Numbered from the stretch's first letter, positions 39,682-48,737 are shown. The stretch is DNA of 64,000 nt from Salinibaculum litoreum (GCA_009789175.1 CP046866.1:620001-684000); one strand, 5' to 3'. The notes: generated by a model from the letters alone, not told the origin. Numbers and translations: made by a program.

Positions 39682-42677
39682 AGGAGGATGCGACCACGGT
39701 CGAGCAGTTCATGGCATACGAATCCCGTATCAACGACCTCTTTGCCGGTACAGACTGTCTCGCGCTCTGTCAGTACGACCGCACCAGGTTCGACCCCGAT
39801 ATCGTCCGGACAATCGTCCAGACACACCCTCACCTCATCTATGACGGCACAGTCTGTCACAATTTCTATTACACCCCACCCGAGGAGTTTTTCGGCGCTG
39901 ACGAACCCGACTGCGAGGTCGACCGGATGTTGGGGACACTCCGGGACAGAACAGAAGCCAAGGCGTCGCTCCGGCGTCGAAAGAAGTTCCTGCAGGACCT
40001 GTATGACATCACATCGGCAACGGACCACCGGTTCGACGAGAAGTTACAGGCGCTGTTCGACCTGGGATGTGAGTGGTTCGGTATGGATGGTGGGGGTCTG
40101 GCTCGCATCGACCCCGAGACGGACAGCTTCGAGGTCGAAGCGGTCAGTAGCCAACTCGACGCGTTCGCCCCGGGTGACGAACTGCCCCTTTCGGAGACGT
40201 ACTGTCGTGTCACCGCCCGCACCAGCGTCGATGGGTGTCTCTCCGAGCCTGTTGTCGTCGATGACCCGGCCGACAACGGTTTCGAGACGGCTGCCTGTGT
40301 CACTGACCTTGGACTCGAAGCCTACCTCGGTGCTCGCCTCCCCATTCAGGGAGCTGACGACCGGACCTTCTTTTTCGTCTCCGAACAGTCCTGTCTGGAC
40401 CCGGTCTCCGAGGAGGAACGGACCTTTCACCGGCTGATGTCTCAGTGGGTCACACACGGACTGGAACGCCGCGAGCGCGAACGCTTCCTCCGGGAGAGCT
40501 ACCAGATAACCTCGGACCCTGACCGTGCCTTCGAGGAGAAACTCGAGGACCTCCTCGCACTGGGTATTGACTGGATGGGCCTGGATGTCGGCGGTCTGAC
40601 CCACCTCCCTGCTCGCGGGGGTGAGTTCCTCAACGAATACGTCGTCGCCGACGAGGACCTCCGCGGCACGTGGACCGACCCCGACGAGGGCTGTTTCTGC
40701 CGGAAGGTGATGGCAACAGATGGACCAGTCGGACAGGCGGATGTGCGCGGGACCGCCTGGGAAGACGACGACATCTATCGGGAGTACGGTCTCGCCTCTT
40801 ATCTCGGGACCCGTGTCTGCGTCGGGTCGACCCTCTACGGGACACTCTGGTTGGGAAGCCGGCAGCCACGCGAGCGGCCCTTCTCGGAGGTGGAGCGAAC
40901 CTTCATCGACCTCATCGAGCAGTGGGTCAGCTACGAACTGGAACACTCACACCGCGAGACGCGCCTTGAGTCACTGAACGCTGTCGGCTCGGAATTACTC
41001 GATGCCGAAACAGCACAGGAGGTCGCTTCGGGCGTTATCGACACGCTGACTGACACCCTTGACAGCCCCGTTGCGACGGTGGCACTCTACGATGAGTGTT
41101 CCGGGCAGCTTCGTCCCGTTGCTGAGACTCCCGTCGCGGAGACGCTGCTCGATGCCGAGACACTGCTGGGGCGAAGCGACAGCCCCGGCTGGTCAGCGTT
41201 CATTGACGGCGAGCGCAGACAGGTCACCGGCCCATTCCCCGAATCGCTGCCCGAGAACACCGTGCCGTCGCTTACGGCCGTTACCATCTATCCGCTCGGC
41301 ACTCACGGCATCTACGTCGTCGGCTCGCAGTCCGTCGACGAGTTCGGCCGCGGCGAACACGGCGTCAGTGAGGCCGTCACGGCGAACATCCGCGCGGCGC
41401 TTGACCGCACCGACCGCGAACAGAAACTTCAGGAACGTGAGAGCGCCCTCGAGGAGCGCAACCGGACGCTGACGCGGCTCAACCGCATCAACGACACTAT
41501 CCGGAACATCGACCAGGCACTGGTCGAGGCCTCCACCCGGGACGAGATTCACCGCGTCGTCTGCGAGGAACTGGCCGATAGCGGTCCCTACGAACTCGCC
41601 TGGGTGGGCAAGCGTGACGGCATCGACGGCGAGGTTTTGCCTGTGGAGTCAGCCGGGGCTGCTGGTGGCTACCTTGACGACATCACGGTGACGACCGACG
41701 ACAGCAAGACCAGCCGTGGGCCGGCCGGCCGCGCGGTCCGGACCGGCGAGCCACAGGTCGTCAACAACATTTTGACCGACCAGTCTTTCGAGCCGTGGCG
41801 CGAGGACGCACTCGGTCACGGCTTTCAGGCCACGGCCGCGTTCCCGCTGCAGTACGACGGGACGCAGTACGGCGTGTTGAACCTCTATGCAGGCCAGCCA
41901 CAGGTCTTCGACGAACTCGAACGCCAGGTGCTGGCTGAACTCGCAAACACTGTCGGCCACGCCATCAACGCCATCGAGAGCAAGAAGGCGCTTCTCAGCG
42001 ACGAGGTCATCGAACTGGAGTTTTCCGTGACCGACGAATCGCTCCCTGTCGTCGAAATGACTCGCACCCTCGACTGTGAGTTCTCCCTGAAGCGGGTCCT
42101 CCAGCGGTCAGCGGACGAGGTCCGGGCTTTCTTCGCGACCCAGGGCGTCGCAGCCGAGGAAGTCCTTGACTTCGAATCCCGGCTCCCGGTGTCGGATATG
42201 GCCCTTGTCTCCGAGTCCACAGATGGCTCGACAGGGGTCTTCGAGGCTGTCCTCGAATCGGACAGCATCCCGACGACCGTACTCGAACACGGTGGACAGG
42301 TTCGTGCCCTTGAGACCGACGATGGGGCTGCGGAGGTCACTGTTCATCTCGCAGGTGACGCGGCCGTCCGCGAGTTCGTCGGGATGTTCCAGTCCAAGTA
42401 TCCCGATTCCGACCTCACTGCTCAGCGCACGCGAGATGTTCCCCAGCAGACGGTCCTCGAATGCACGGAGATGCTCACGGACGGCCTGACAGACCGCCAG
42501 CAGGAAGCCATCCAGACGGCCTACTTCAACGGCTACTTCGAGGAACCACGCTCCCGGACCGGTGCAGAGATTGCGGAGTCGATGGACATCTCACAGCCGA
42601 CGTTTAATTCCCACGTGCGTGCTGCGATGCGCAAACTCTGCCGGGGGCTGTTCGAAGACGCGTTTCCCTCCACGTAG
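39597..42677 (+). CDS. Bacterio-opsin-activator-like regulator, N-terminally truncated
   Basis: 1026 residues from the first in-frame ATG; homologous sequence begins upstream at about 39480. Order: end of a MEDS domain (CQYDRTRFDPDIVRTIVQTH, about 58-77), three related GAF domains (about 125-275, 290-440, 445-600), a fourth GAF (620-785), the BAT association domain (790-950) and a C-terminal HTH_10 (LTDRQQEAIQTAYFNGYFEE and SMDISQPTFNSHVRAAMRKL). Such proteins sense redox, light or small ligands and activate transcription. About 80 N-terminal residues of MEDS are missing because of the island junction, so promoter and start are lost and expression is doubtful. GAF1 resembles the GAF of the interrupted sensor at 3149. 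Confidence 0.88.
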   Translation: MLSFYGETVDGLDEDYSALRIVAETSWLEEDATTVEQFMAYESRINDLFAGTDCLALCQYDRTRFDPDIVRTIVQTHPHLIYDGTVCHNFYYTPPEEFFGADEPDCEVDRMLGTLRDRTEAKASLRRRKKFLQDLYDITSATDHRFDEKLQALFDLGCEWFGMDGGGLARIDPETDSFEVEAVSSQLDAFAPGDELPLSETYCRVTARTSVDGCLSEPVVVDDPADNGFETAACVTDLGLEAYLGARLPIQGADDRTFFFVSEQSCLDPVSEEERTFHRLMSQWVTHGLERRERERFLRESYQITSDPDRAFEEKLEDLLALGIDWMGLDVGGLTHLPARGGEFLNEYVVADEDLRGTWTDPDEGCFCRKVMATDGPVGQADVRGTAWEDDDIYREYGLASYLGTRVCVGSTLYGTLWLGSRQPRERPFSEVERTFIDLIEQWVSYELEHSHRETRLESLNAVGSELLDAETAQEVASGVIDTLTDTLDSPVATVALYDECSGQLRPVAETPVAETLLDAETLLGRSDSPGWSAFIDGERRQVTGPFPESLPENTVPSLTAVTIYPLGTHGIYVVGSQSVDEFGRGEHGVSEAVTANIRAALDRTDREQKLQERESALEERNRTLTRLNRINDTIRNIDQALVEASTRDEIHRVVCEELADSGPYELAWVGKRDGIDGEVLPVESAGAAGGYLDDITVTTDDSKTSRGPAGRAVRTGEPQVVNNILTDQSFEPWREDALGHGFQATAAFPLQYDGTQYGVLNLYAGQPQVFDELERQVLAELANTVGHAINAIESKKALLSDEVIELEFSVTDESLPVVEMTRTLDCEFSLKRVLQRSADEVRAFFATQGVAAEEVLDFESRLPVSDMALVSESTDGSTGVFEAVLESDSIPTTVLEHGGQVRALETDDGAAEVTVHLAGDAAVREFVGMFQSKYPDSDLTAQRTRDVPQQTVLECTEMLTDGLTDRQQEAIQTAYFNGYFEEPRSRTGAEIAESMDISQPTFNSHVRAAMRKLCRGLFEDAFPST

Positions 42678-42689
42678 CCCCACCCGCGG

Positions 42690-44036
42690 ATGGGAATGTT
42701 CCGCCCGAATACTGTTCCCAGTTCCGCTGGTAGCCCTGTTGTGCGCCAGCTACAGATTCTCGTCCGCGAGGAACAGGTCGAGAACCTGGTCGACCTTCTC
42801 AGAGCCGAGGATATCGACTTCATCCGCCAGGAGGTCCTGCTGGATGACCAGCCTCGCTGGCTCGTGACGGCTCCAGTGCCGACGGACGCCATCACCTACC
42901 TCTTCGAGCAACTACACGACGCTGGCATCGAGAGCGAACAGTACATGGTTGTCTCCAGCGTCGAGGCAGCAATTACGCCCAACGTCGAGACGCTCCGCGC
43001 CCGCTTTGCAAGTGACTTTGACCCACTGACCGAAGCTGCACTCCGGTCGAAAGTCCTCGATTTGAGCCGCGACAAATGGTCGTTTCTCCCGATGCTGTTT
43101 TTTAGCGCTATCATCGCCACGGCGGGGTTGCTCGTCGACTCGCCTGCCATCGTCGTCGGGTCGATGGTCATCGCTCCCATCGTTGGGCCGGTGCTTACGG
43201 GTGCTGTCGGTGCGACGACCGGTGACCGTGAGATGCTTCTCGATAGCATCTGGTTGCAGAGCACGGGACTGGTGGTCGCCATACTCGGGGCCTGGCTGTT
43301 CAGCGCTGGCCTGCAGGCGACCGGCTTCCTGCCATCGACGCTCGACATCTCCTCTCTCAGCCTCATCGCCCTTCGCATCTCCCCGGGACTGCTCACCGTC
43401 TTCGTCGGGCTCGCATCGGGTGCAGCAGGGGCCTACGGCGTCGTGACGAAAGGTCCGACCTCACTTATCGGCGTGATGATTGCGGCGGCGTTGATTCCCG
43501 CTGCGGCCACCGTCGGCATCGCGACGGCCTGGGGACAACTACGGATTGCAGCCGGGTCGCTTCTCTTGCTCGTGCTTACCGTATTACTAATCAACCTCGG
43601 TGCATACGTCACCCTCCAGCGATTTCCCTACGGACCGGACACATCCGGGTGGCTGTTCGGGGCCGAGTCACGGCGTGAGGTTGCCGTTCTGTCTGTGACT
43701 GCACTGCTTCTGGTCGCGCTCGTCGGCGTCGTCGGCGTCGTCTCCTACCAGCAGATCAGCTTCGAGCGAACCGTCAACGAGGAAGTCCAGACGACGCTTG
43801 ACCAACCGGAGTACGACTCCGCTCAGGTCGTGGCAACCCGTATCCAGTATGGTGGTCCCGACGCGTTCACCGAGCCAGAGACAATCACGGTTGTTGTGAG
43901 CAGACCCGCAAGCGGTGAGCCGCCAGCAATAGCTCAGGCACTCGAAGCACGCATCACTGCGGCTACCGACCAGAATGTGACCGTCCGTGTCCAGTTTCAG
44001 GAATACCAGCGCACCGATGAGAGTTCGGGTTCGTAG
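42690..44036 (+). CDS. DUF389 family membrane protein
   Basis: 448 residues. A cytoplasmic alpha/beta domain (about 18-95) is followed by six or more hydrophobic segments between 128 and 355, including MLFFSAIIATAGLLVDSPAI and the polar GSMVIAPIVGPVLTGA loop typical of DUF389. The hydrophilic C-terminal domain is at 360-448. The family is widespread in haloarchaea and actinobacteria and of unknown function. It starts 12 bases after the Bat-like gene, so it may have been its co-transcribed partner. An alternative ATG lies two codons downstream at 42696. Confidence 0.88.
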   Translation: MGMFRPNTVPSSAGSPVVRQLQILVREEQVENLVDLLRAEDIDFIRQEVLLDDQPRWLVTAPVPTDAITYLFEQLHDAGIESEQYMVVSSVEAAITPNVETLRARFASDFDPLTEAALRSKVLDLSRDKWSFLPMLFFSAIIATAGLLVDSPAIVVGSMVIAPIVGPVLTGAVGATTGDREMLLDSIWLQSTGLVVAILGAWLFSAGLQATGFLPSTLDISSLSLIALRISPGLLTVFVGLASGAAGAYGVVTKGPTSLIGVMIAAALIPAAATVGIATAWGQLRIAAGSLLLLVLTVLLINLGAYVTLQRFPYGPDTSGWLFGAESRREVAVLSVTALLLVALVGVVGVVSYQQISFERTVNEEVQTTLDQPEYDSAQVVATRIQYGGPDAFTEPETITVVVSRPASGEPPAIAQALEARITAATDQNVTVRVQFQEYQRTDESSGS

Positions 44037-44103
44037 TCCTGCTCGGATATGATCTGCTTCCACTACGGACCCTTGTTTGGATATTTGAGTGGGAACAAAT
44101 TAT

Positions 44104-44121
44104 TTGAACGAGAGAGTTCAA
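44104..44121. promoter_or_regulatory. Operator-like palindrome before the HTH gene
   Basis: TTGAAC, six bases, GTTCAA: a perfect inverted repeat 12-29 bases before the ATG at 44133, overlapping the TATA-like AAATTATTT. It is a likely site for autoregulation by the HTH protein. Confidence 0.65.
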
Positions 44122-44132
44122 GACCTAGTAGA

Positions 44133-44672
44133 ATGGCTGAATCAAACCGGGGATCGTGGACGGAAAGTATGAGTGGACGTGAGCGTGTCCGGCATGTTGC
44201 GGAGCTGCTGGACGAGCCAACGCCGGTGCAGGAGATCGCAGACCAGGCAGATGTCTCGCGTGCGACAGCCGACGATGAGCTCCAGCGACTGCAGAGTGAC
44301 GATTGGGTCACTGAAACGACCGTCGACGGGACGAAAGCCTACGACCTGAACCCTGTGCGGATGCTCTTCGACGAGGTAACTGGCCTGATTGAAGCCAACT
44401 CGCGTGACGAACTGGAGAGCCAGCTCACAGAGCTGAAAAAGGAACAGGAAGAGCTGGCGACGGAGTACGATGTCACCTCACTCAATGCGTTCCGGGAGCA
44501 ACTCGCTGACGAGGACCTGTCGGCAGAGGAGCTTCGTGAGCGGCGCAACGTGATCGCCACATGGGACGCAATCAATACGGAACTCGGGCTCGTAAAGCAC
44601 GCCCTCCACCTGTATGATGATGTGAGTGAACTCTCGTCACCGGGGACAGACTCACCCTCGACACTCGCCTAA
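44133..44672 (+). CDS. Winged-helix protein, putative antitoxin/regulator
   Basis: 179 residues from ATG 44133; an in-frame upstream ATG at 44049 precedes the promoter and is rejected. The N-terminal winged helix (about 12-75) contains VRHVAELLDEPTPVQEIADQ and SRATADDELQRLQSDDW. The C-terminal half is a coiled-coil-like helical region (ELESQLTELKKEQEELATEY). This type of HTH is common in haloarchaea directly upstream of a small TumE-like gene, as here (TAATG overlap). It is probably the antitoxin and autorepressor of the pair. Confidence 0.75.
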   Translation: MAESNRGSWTESMSGRERVRHVAELLDEPTPVQEIADQADVSRATADDELQRLQSDDWVTETTVDGTKAYDLNPVRMLFDEVTGLIEANSRDELESQLTELKKEQEELATEYDVTSLNAFREQLADEDLSAEELRERRNVIATWDAINTELGLVKHALHLYDDVSELSSPGTDSPSTLA

Positions 44673-45181
44673 TGGTTGTCTTCCTCGCAGATCGGACGAA
44701 CCTGCAGAGCAAGCGGCTCCACGACCGCATCCAGAACCGACTCAGCGGCGAGTTCGACAACGTTCGGCGACGACGTGCCGAACCCCGCGAAGCTGGCCCG
44801 CATCGGGTTGTCGCTGACGTTGACCCACGTCAGTTCCTTGGTGACGACGAGTACCCGGCGGCGACTGCGCGCGTCGAGATTGGCTTTCAACTGCAAACGG
44901 GTGAGCCGTACGAGTATTACTGGTTCAATTGGATCGAACCGGATCGGAGTATGCTCGTCGGGTGGCATCAGGACGACACGCACGATGACTGTGGGCCAGT
45001 CCATCTACAGGTCAACGATGGCGCGACGCCCGTCGCACACGAACCAGCACACTTCATCGACTCACATCCGTTGGATGTCGTCGAACACAGACTCACCTCG
45101 CTTCAAGACGCAGTCCTCGCGGTCGAGTGGGAGCAGGGACGACCCGTCGGACTTGCTGCCGCTGCTCCTGTACGTGAGTAA
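44672..45181 (+). CDS. TumE/DUF6516-like protein, putative toxin
   Basis: 169 residues. The central part resembles TumE-type toxins: ARVEIGFQLQTGEPYEYYWF, the polar WIEPDRSMLVGWHQDDTHDD (aligned with the family's RxDNxxHH) and a late H-S-H with VEHRLTSLQDAV. The N-terminal 60 residues are an addition not recognised. Its start overlaps the stop of the HTH gene. The family match is by motif pattern and gene order, so toxicity is an inference. Confidence 0.6.
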   Translation: MVVFLADRTNLQSKRLHDRIQNRLSGEFDNVRRRRAEPREAGPHRVVADVDPRQFLGDDEYPAATARVEIGFQLQTGEPYEYYWFNWIEPDRSMLVGWHQDDTHDDCGPVHLQVNDGATPVAHEPAHFIDSHPLDVVEHRLTSLQDAVLAVEWEQGRPVGLAAAAPVRE

Positions 45182-45285
45182 GCCACCATTTTGGTGAGTT
45201 CTGAGCGACACCAGACGTCAGGTGGTTACTCGTGTGTCTGGGTATGCACGCGAGTACGTCCAATCTGACATTCATACTGAATCGC

Positions 45286-46334
45286 CTACAGCCGGGACTT
45301 CGCTTCCTCCCAGATTCGGAGGAACTTGTCCAGGTCTGGCATGCCCGTGTAGAACCGTGATTTGGAGACGATATCCGGGATGTCGTCGACGCGTAACACC
45401 GCGCGTTGGCGTCTGTTCAGTCTGTTTATCGAGGACTGATGGGGGACCACATTGGTGCCGCCGACAGTTGGCCACATGAGGTTTTTGGCCGTTATTCCGT
45501 GTTGCATGTATGCCAGGTAATTGTCGGAGACGCTCGGATGGTCTCCTTTCAGCATCGCCGTCGTTTCGACCCAGATGACGCCACCCTCTTCGGGAATCTT
45601 GGCCTCGTACTGGAAGTTTCCACCACGGCGGAGTATCCCGTTTATCCAACTGCCAGAGATGAACCCGATGTCGATGTCATTGTTTCGCAACGCATCTTTG
45701 AGCGACGCGATGTCCGGCAGCAACATCTCTGCGTTGTCGAACAGGTCGAACGTCGCCTGCCGGCCCTGTTCGACCTCCTCGTCCGTGTGTGTCTTGTACG
45801 GCTCGATCCCCTCTCGGAGCATGATAATCTGGATGGCCAGAACGGCAGGTCGTAGATGCCGACCGTGTAGTCTTCGGACCAGGCCGCGTCGTAACTCTCT
45901 GCGTCGGAGTCGGCGACTACGTTGGTGTTCACGGCGAACGACGCCCAGCCGAACCGCTGTGGCACCCCGTACATCGTCCCGTCGACATCGAAGGAGTAGT
46001 CGTCTTCGTTGAGGAAGGCGAACTTGTACCCCTCGGATTTCTTGAACATGTCGGTGTACTTATCGAACGTGTATGGCTTCCACTCCTCGTATTTCAGTGG
46101 GCGTATCAGCCCCGCTTCCGCCAGATTCGGGAGCCAGGCCATGTCAAAGGTGGCGTGGTGGAAATCCGACCATTCTCCGGAGTCCAGTCGGTCGAATGCC
46201 TTCGGATTCGACGTGAACAGATCCAGTTCCGTATCGAAGTTGAACTCCTTGCGCTTTAGCGCGGGGAGGGTGTCAATTACGGAACTGCGTGATGTTTCGT
46301 CGCCGATTCGCCTGTCGTTGTCCGGACTTCTCAC
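45286..46334 (-). pseudogene. PotD-type (polyamine) substrate-binding protein, frameshifted and 5'-truncated
   Basis: Two minus-strand frames join into one protein. The 46334-to-45850 part reads DLFTSNPKAFDRLDSGEWSD, WLPNLAEAGLIRPLKYEEW and YGVPQRFGWASFAVNTNVV. The 45840-to-45286 part continues IQIIMLREGIEPYKTHTDEE, FISGSWINGILRRGGNF and PEEGGVIWVETTAMLKGDHP. A one-base deletion near 45835-45860 breaks the frame. This is the spermidine/putrescine-binding family. The N-terminus with its signal peptide is missing and is replaced by an IS200/IS605-type end. It may once have served the permeases at 60341-61923 (inference). Confidence 0.82.
46246..46275 (+). repeat. Solo IS200/IS605-type right end
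   Basis: CCTTGCGCTTTAGCGCGGGG (46247-46266), then AGGGTGTCAA, closely matches haloarchaeal IS200/IS605 right ends (GCGCTTTAGCGC hairpin plus GGATGTCAA). It lies exactly where the PotD pseudogene loses homology, so an excised or decayed element probably removed its 5' end. Confidence 0.6.
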
Positions 46335-46379
46335 GATGCGGTCTCTCGACCCGACTGCGTAGACGCCGAGGAAACTATG

Positions 46380-46400
46380 TATGTGTAGGACCTACACATA
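46380..46400. promoter_or_regulatory. Operator-like palindrome at a toxin-antitoxin start
   Basis: TATGTGTAGG, a central A, CCTACACATA: a perfect 21-bp palindrome ending three bases before the ATG at 46404. This is the expected position of an autoregulatory site for the antitoxin-like gene. Confidence 0.7.
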
Positions 46401-46403
46401 GAT

Positions 46404-46796
46404 ATGGCCGAAGAGAAAACCCGCGTCGATTTCAACGCCCCAAAGTCCCTCGTCGAGCGTGCTGACAGCGTCGTCGAAATCCTCGACATCTCTCGGACGC
46501 GCCTTCTCATCGACGCGCTTGAGGACGAACTCGAAGATCTGGCAACCGACGAGGAATTCCGTCGGCGGCTGAGCGACGCCTACTACGATGGCCGTGTCAC
46601 CTACGACACGGTCGAAGCAATCCTTGGCCGCGAAGAAGCGATGCGAATGAAACTTCTCCGGGAGTCCATCGACCGAACACCTGCCATTCCCACACTCAAA
46701 GATGGGCTTCCGAGTGACGATGCCTTCTACGACGGCGAAATCTCCGAATGGAGGGATGCGGGGTCGTCTAATTCCGATGACGAATCACATGCCTAA
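46404..46796 (+). CDS. Ribbon-helix-helix antitoxin-like protein
   Basis: 130 residues. The N-terminal 45 residues fit a ribbon-helix-helix DNA-binding fold (TRVDFNAPKSLVERADSVVE then LDISRTRLLIDALEDELEDL). The helical C-terminal part would bind and neutralise the toxin. It starts next to a perfect palindrome and is followed two bases after its stop by a PIN-domain gene, the standard VapBC-type order. It is longer than most VapB proteins. Confidence 0.8.
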   Translation: MAEEKTRVDFNAPKSLVERADSVVEILDISRTRLLIDALEDELEDLATDEEFRRRLSDAYYDGRVTYDTVEAILGREEAMRMKLLRESIDRTPAIPTLKDGLPSDDAFYDGEISEWRDAGSSNSDDESHA

Positions 46797-46798
46797 CA

Positions 46799-47359
46799 AT
46801 GTCGGAGCGCGCCGTTGCTGTCGTCGATACGAACGTGCTGTTGAACCTCGCCACACCGGTCGTTGACGGTCGACCACAGGCACCCTCAGGCGGGGACCCA
46901 CTCAAAGCACTCCTCACCGCGTACGATGTCCACACACCTGCCAGTGTCATCGGTGAGGTCACCGACGCAACAGGGGGTGATGACCTCCTCGCCGCGGCTG
47001 CTGACCTCGTACTCCAAGCAGCCCACCACCTGACGACGCACGATATCGCTGATCGAACCGACGGGCCGCTTGACTACGGGCTCGATCGGGGCGAATCTGA
47101 GGGAGTCTGGATGGCCAACGAGTTGGAGGCGGATCTCTTCATAACGGACGAATTCAATTCGACCAACTACTTATTCATCAATCTCGTTCTCGACGACCGG
47201 AATACGCTTTTTACGACACCACACATCCTCTGTACGCTCGCAACCCACGAGGTCTTGCCCGTGGAATACGTTGATGCTGTACTCACCTACTACGTCGAAA
47301 CCAAAGGCTGGGACCCACAGTATGTTTCCCAGCTCCGACAACACCACCTCGAGCAGTGA
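46799..47359 (+). CDS. PIN-domain (VapC-like) ribonuclease toxin
   Basis: 186 residues. PIN acidic residues are recognisable: Asp in AVVDTNVLLNLA (about 9), Glu in SVIGEVTDATGG (about 53), and Glu/Asp in LDRGESEGVWMANELEADLF followed by ITDEFNS (about 98-122). These form the metal-binding site of an RNase H-like fold that cleaves RNA. It is likely held inactive by the ribbon-helix-helix protein encoded just upstream. The 3' end abuts the remnant of an IS6-like element, which may have replaced original downstream DNA. Confidence 0.82.
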   Translation: MSERAVAVVDTNVLLNLATPVVDGRPQAPSGGDPLKALLTAYDVHTPASVIGEVTDATGGDDLLAAAADLVLQAAHHLTTHDIADRTDGPLDYGLDRGESEGVWMANELEADLFITDEFNSTNYLFINLVLDDRNTLFTTPHILCTLATHEVLPVEYVDAVLTYYVETKGWDPQYVSQLRQHHLEQ

Positions 47360-47377
47360 GACGAAGGCATCCATTGA

Positions 47378-48052
47378 GAGTTGCCGATACCATTCGGTGG
47401 TGCGGGGTGGTGTTCGGATTCGCTGATTCCATGCGAAGGCGAATGCTTCGATCCAGTCGTCGGCAGTTTCTCGCTCGGTGTTGCTAAAATAGTTTGGGAA
47501 CAAAATGGTATATCTTTCCCCCATACAACAAACATGTATGGGACTGTCCAATCTCTATGGTGTTCGTCTCTGAAATCGAGACCGTGTCGCTTGCAGACGT
47601 CTTTCAGTGGGGTCGCGCTATCGGCGAGACATACGGCTCGACGACGCCGTGTTTCTCGCGGAAATTCGCGAAGAATGCGTGAGCGATGACAGTGTTTCGA
47701 GTCGGCTCAAGCGTTGTATGTAGTAATTCGTTTGTTTCGGGATCGATGGTCGCGTACAGCCAGTAGTACTCGTCGTTGAGTTGAATCACGAGTTCGTCGA
47801 CCGCGATGTGATCTGATTCGCATCCGTTTTGGGGCTGTAGATCGACCTTGTGTACTCAGTTGTGTACGGTGGCTCGAGCGCGTTGGTCACAGAAATATCG
47901 AGAAACAAGACAGTATTTGAAAGAGATAATACAGTCGGGCATAGCTGACTACTGTGTTTCATTAGCAGTCGAGGTGTCGCTTCACGCTCCACAAACTCTA
48001 ACTCGATCTCGTCTCCACAACCGTTGAAGTGGGCGGTTTTTGCATGGATCAT
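47378..48052 (-). pseudogene. Decayed IS6-family transposase
   Basis: Minus-strand fragments in several frames. The start is MIHAKTAHFNGCGDEIELEF (from 48052). The central catalytic part IQLNDEYYWLYATIDPETNE, LLHTTLEPTRNTVIAHAFF and NFREKHGVVEPY (47604-47789) follows in another frame. The C-terminal ERYTILFPNYFSNTERETAD and WIEAFAFAWNQ lie at about 47430-47525. Frameshifts and a gap of missing sequence between centre and end make it inactive. It belongs to the haloarchaeal IS6 group but is a different subtype from the intact copy at 61978. Confidence 0.75.
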
Positions 48053-48365
48053 TAAAAACCGTCTGCCCCTCGCCTGCTGTGACTTCCAGCTACTGCACTA
48101 ACTCACCACCAACCCCCTACAGGAGAGCGGCCGTCTATTTGTGTCGACCATTGGGTGTCTCAAACACCCTCTGGTATAGACACTGGAGTTGACCGTACCT
48201 GGAATCCGACGACCCACAACGGCTGTACACAGCGTGTCATCGATGTGTACACGTCACAACGAGAGTGGACCAGTAACCATCGACCACTATACTCAGACGG
48301 TGACCGTCAACCATTCACCGACTAACGGTCACCGTCCTGCCATTGGCCGAACGGCATATCCCAAC
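48053..48365. other. Region of gene debris between an IS remnant and a small gene
   Basis: About 310 bases without an intact gene. It includes an aldehyde dehydrogenase 3' remnant at 48277-48312; the rest I cannot identify. Confidence 0.45.
48277..48312 (+). pseudogene. Remnant of an aldehyde dehydrogenase 3' end
   Basis: CCATCGACCACTATACTCAG (48278-48297) is identical to bases in the last codons of the aldehyde dehydrogenase at 49001-50524, followed by a diverging match. In frame it reads IDHYTQTVTVNHS against IDHYTQTKTVNFS. It is the tail of another copy, so the locus once held a duplicated dehydrogenase or was a recombination site. Confidence 0.65.
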
Positions 48366-48737
48366 TCACTCGCCTGAGCCGAACGAAAAATGCTGTGGGT
48401 CCGTCGACTGAATCGTTTCGTTACTCGGGTGCTGCGCGACGACAGCAGACCCGGCGTCGTGTGCCCGAGCGAACCGCCGGACAATAGTCTCATCGCTGAA
48501 AGCGTCGGGAGCGTCGACATTGATTCGGTCGGTTAGCCCATCACACTGGAGAGTTGTCCAGCCTGCAAGGGCGAGATCAACGGACGGGTCCCGCGCTTGC
48601 GGGTCCTCAACGATGCGATTGCGGAGCCTGTCGTGGGCTCCTGACGGAACGACATACGTCGTCCCATCGGGTGCAACGGTGATGGTCTCTGTGTCCGGAC
48701 TGCCAGTCAGCTCCGGGAACGGAATGGATTCAACCAT
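48366..48737 (-). CDS. Small hypothetical protein
   Basis: 123 residues from the ATG at 48737. A TATA-like TTTTTATAC on the minus strand lies about 25-32 bases upstream, fitting a leaderless start; the frame further upstream is therefore rejected. Not recognised. It begins MVESIPFPELTG and has a beta-hairpin ETITVAPDGTTYVVPSGAHD, then a helix-rich part (FSDETIVRRFARAHDAGSAV). Confidence 0.65.
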   Translation of the reverse strand: MVESIPFPELTGSPDTETITVAPDGTTYVVPSGAHDRLRNRIVEDPQARDPSVDLALAGWTTLQCDGLTDRINVDAPDAFSDETIVRRFARAHDAGSAVVAQHPSNETIQSTDPQHFSFGSGE

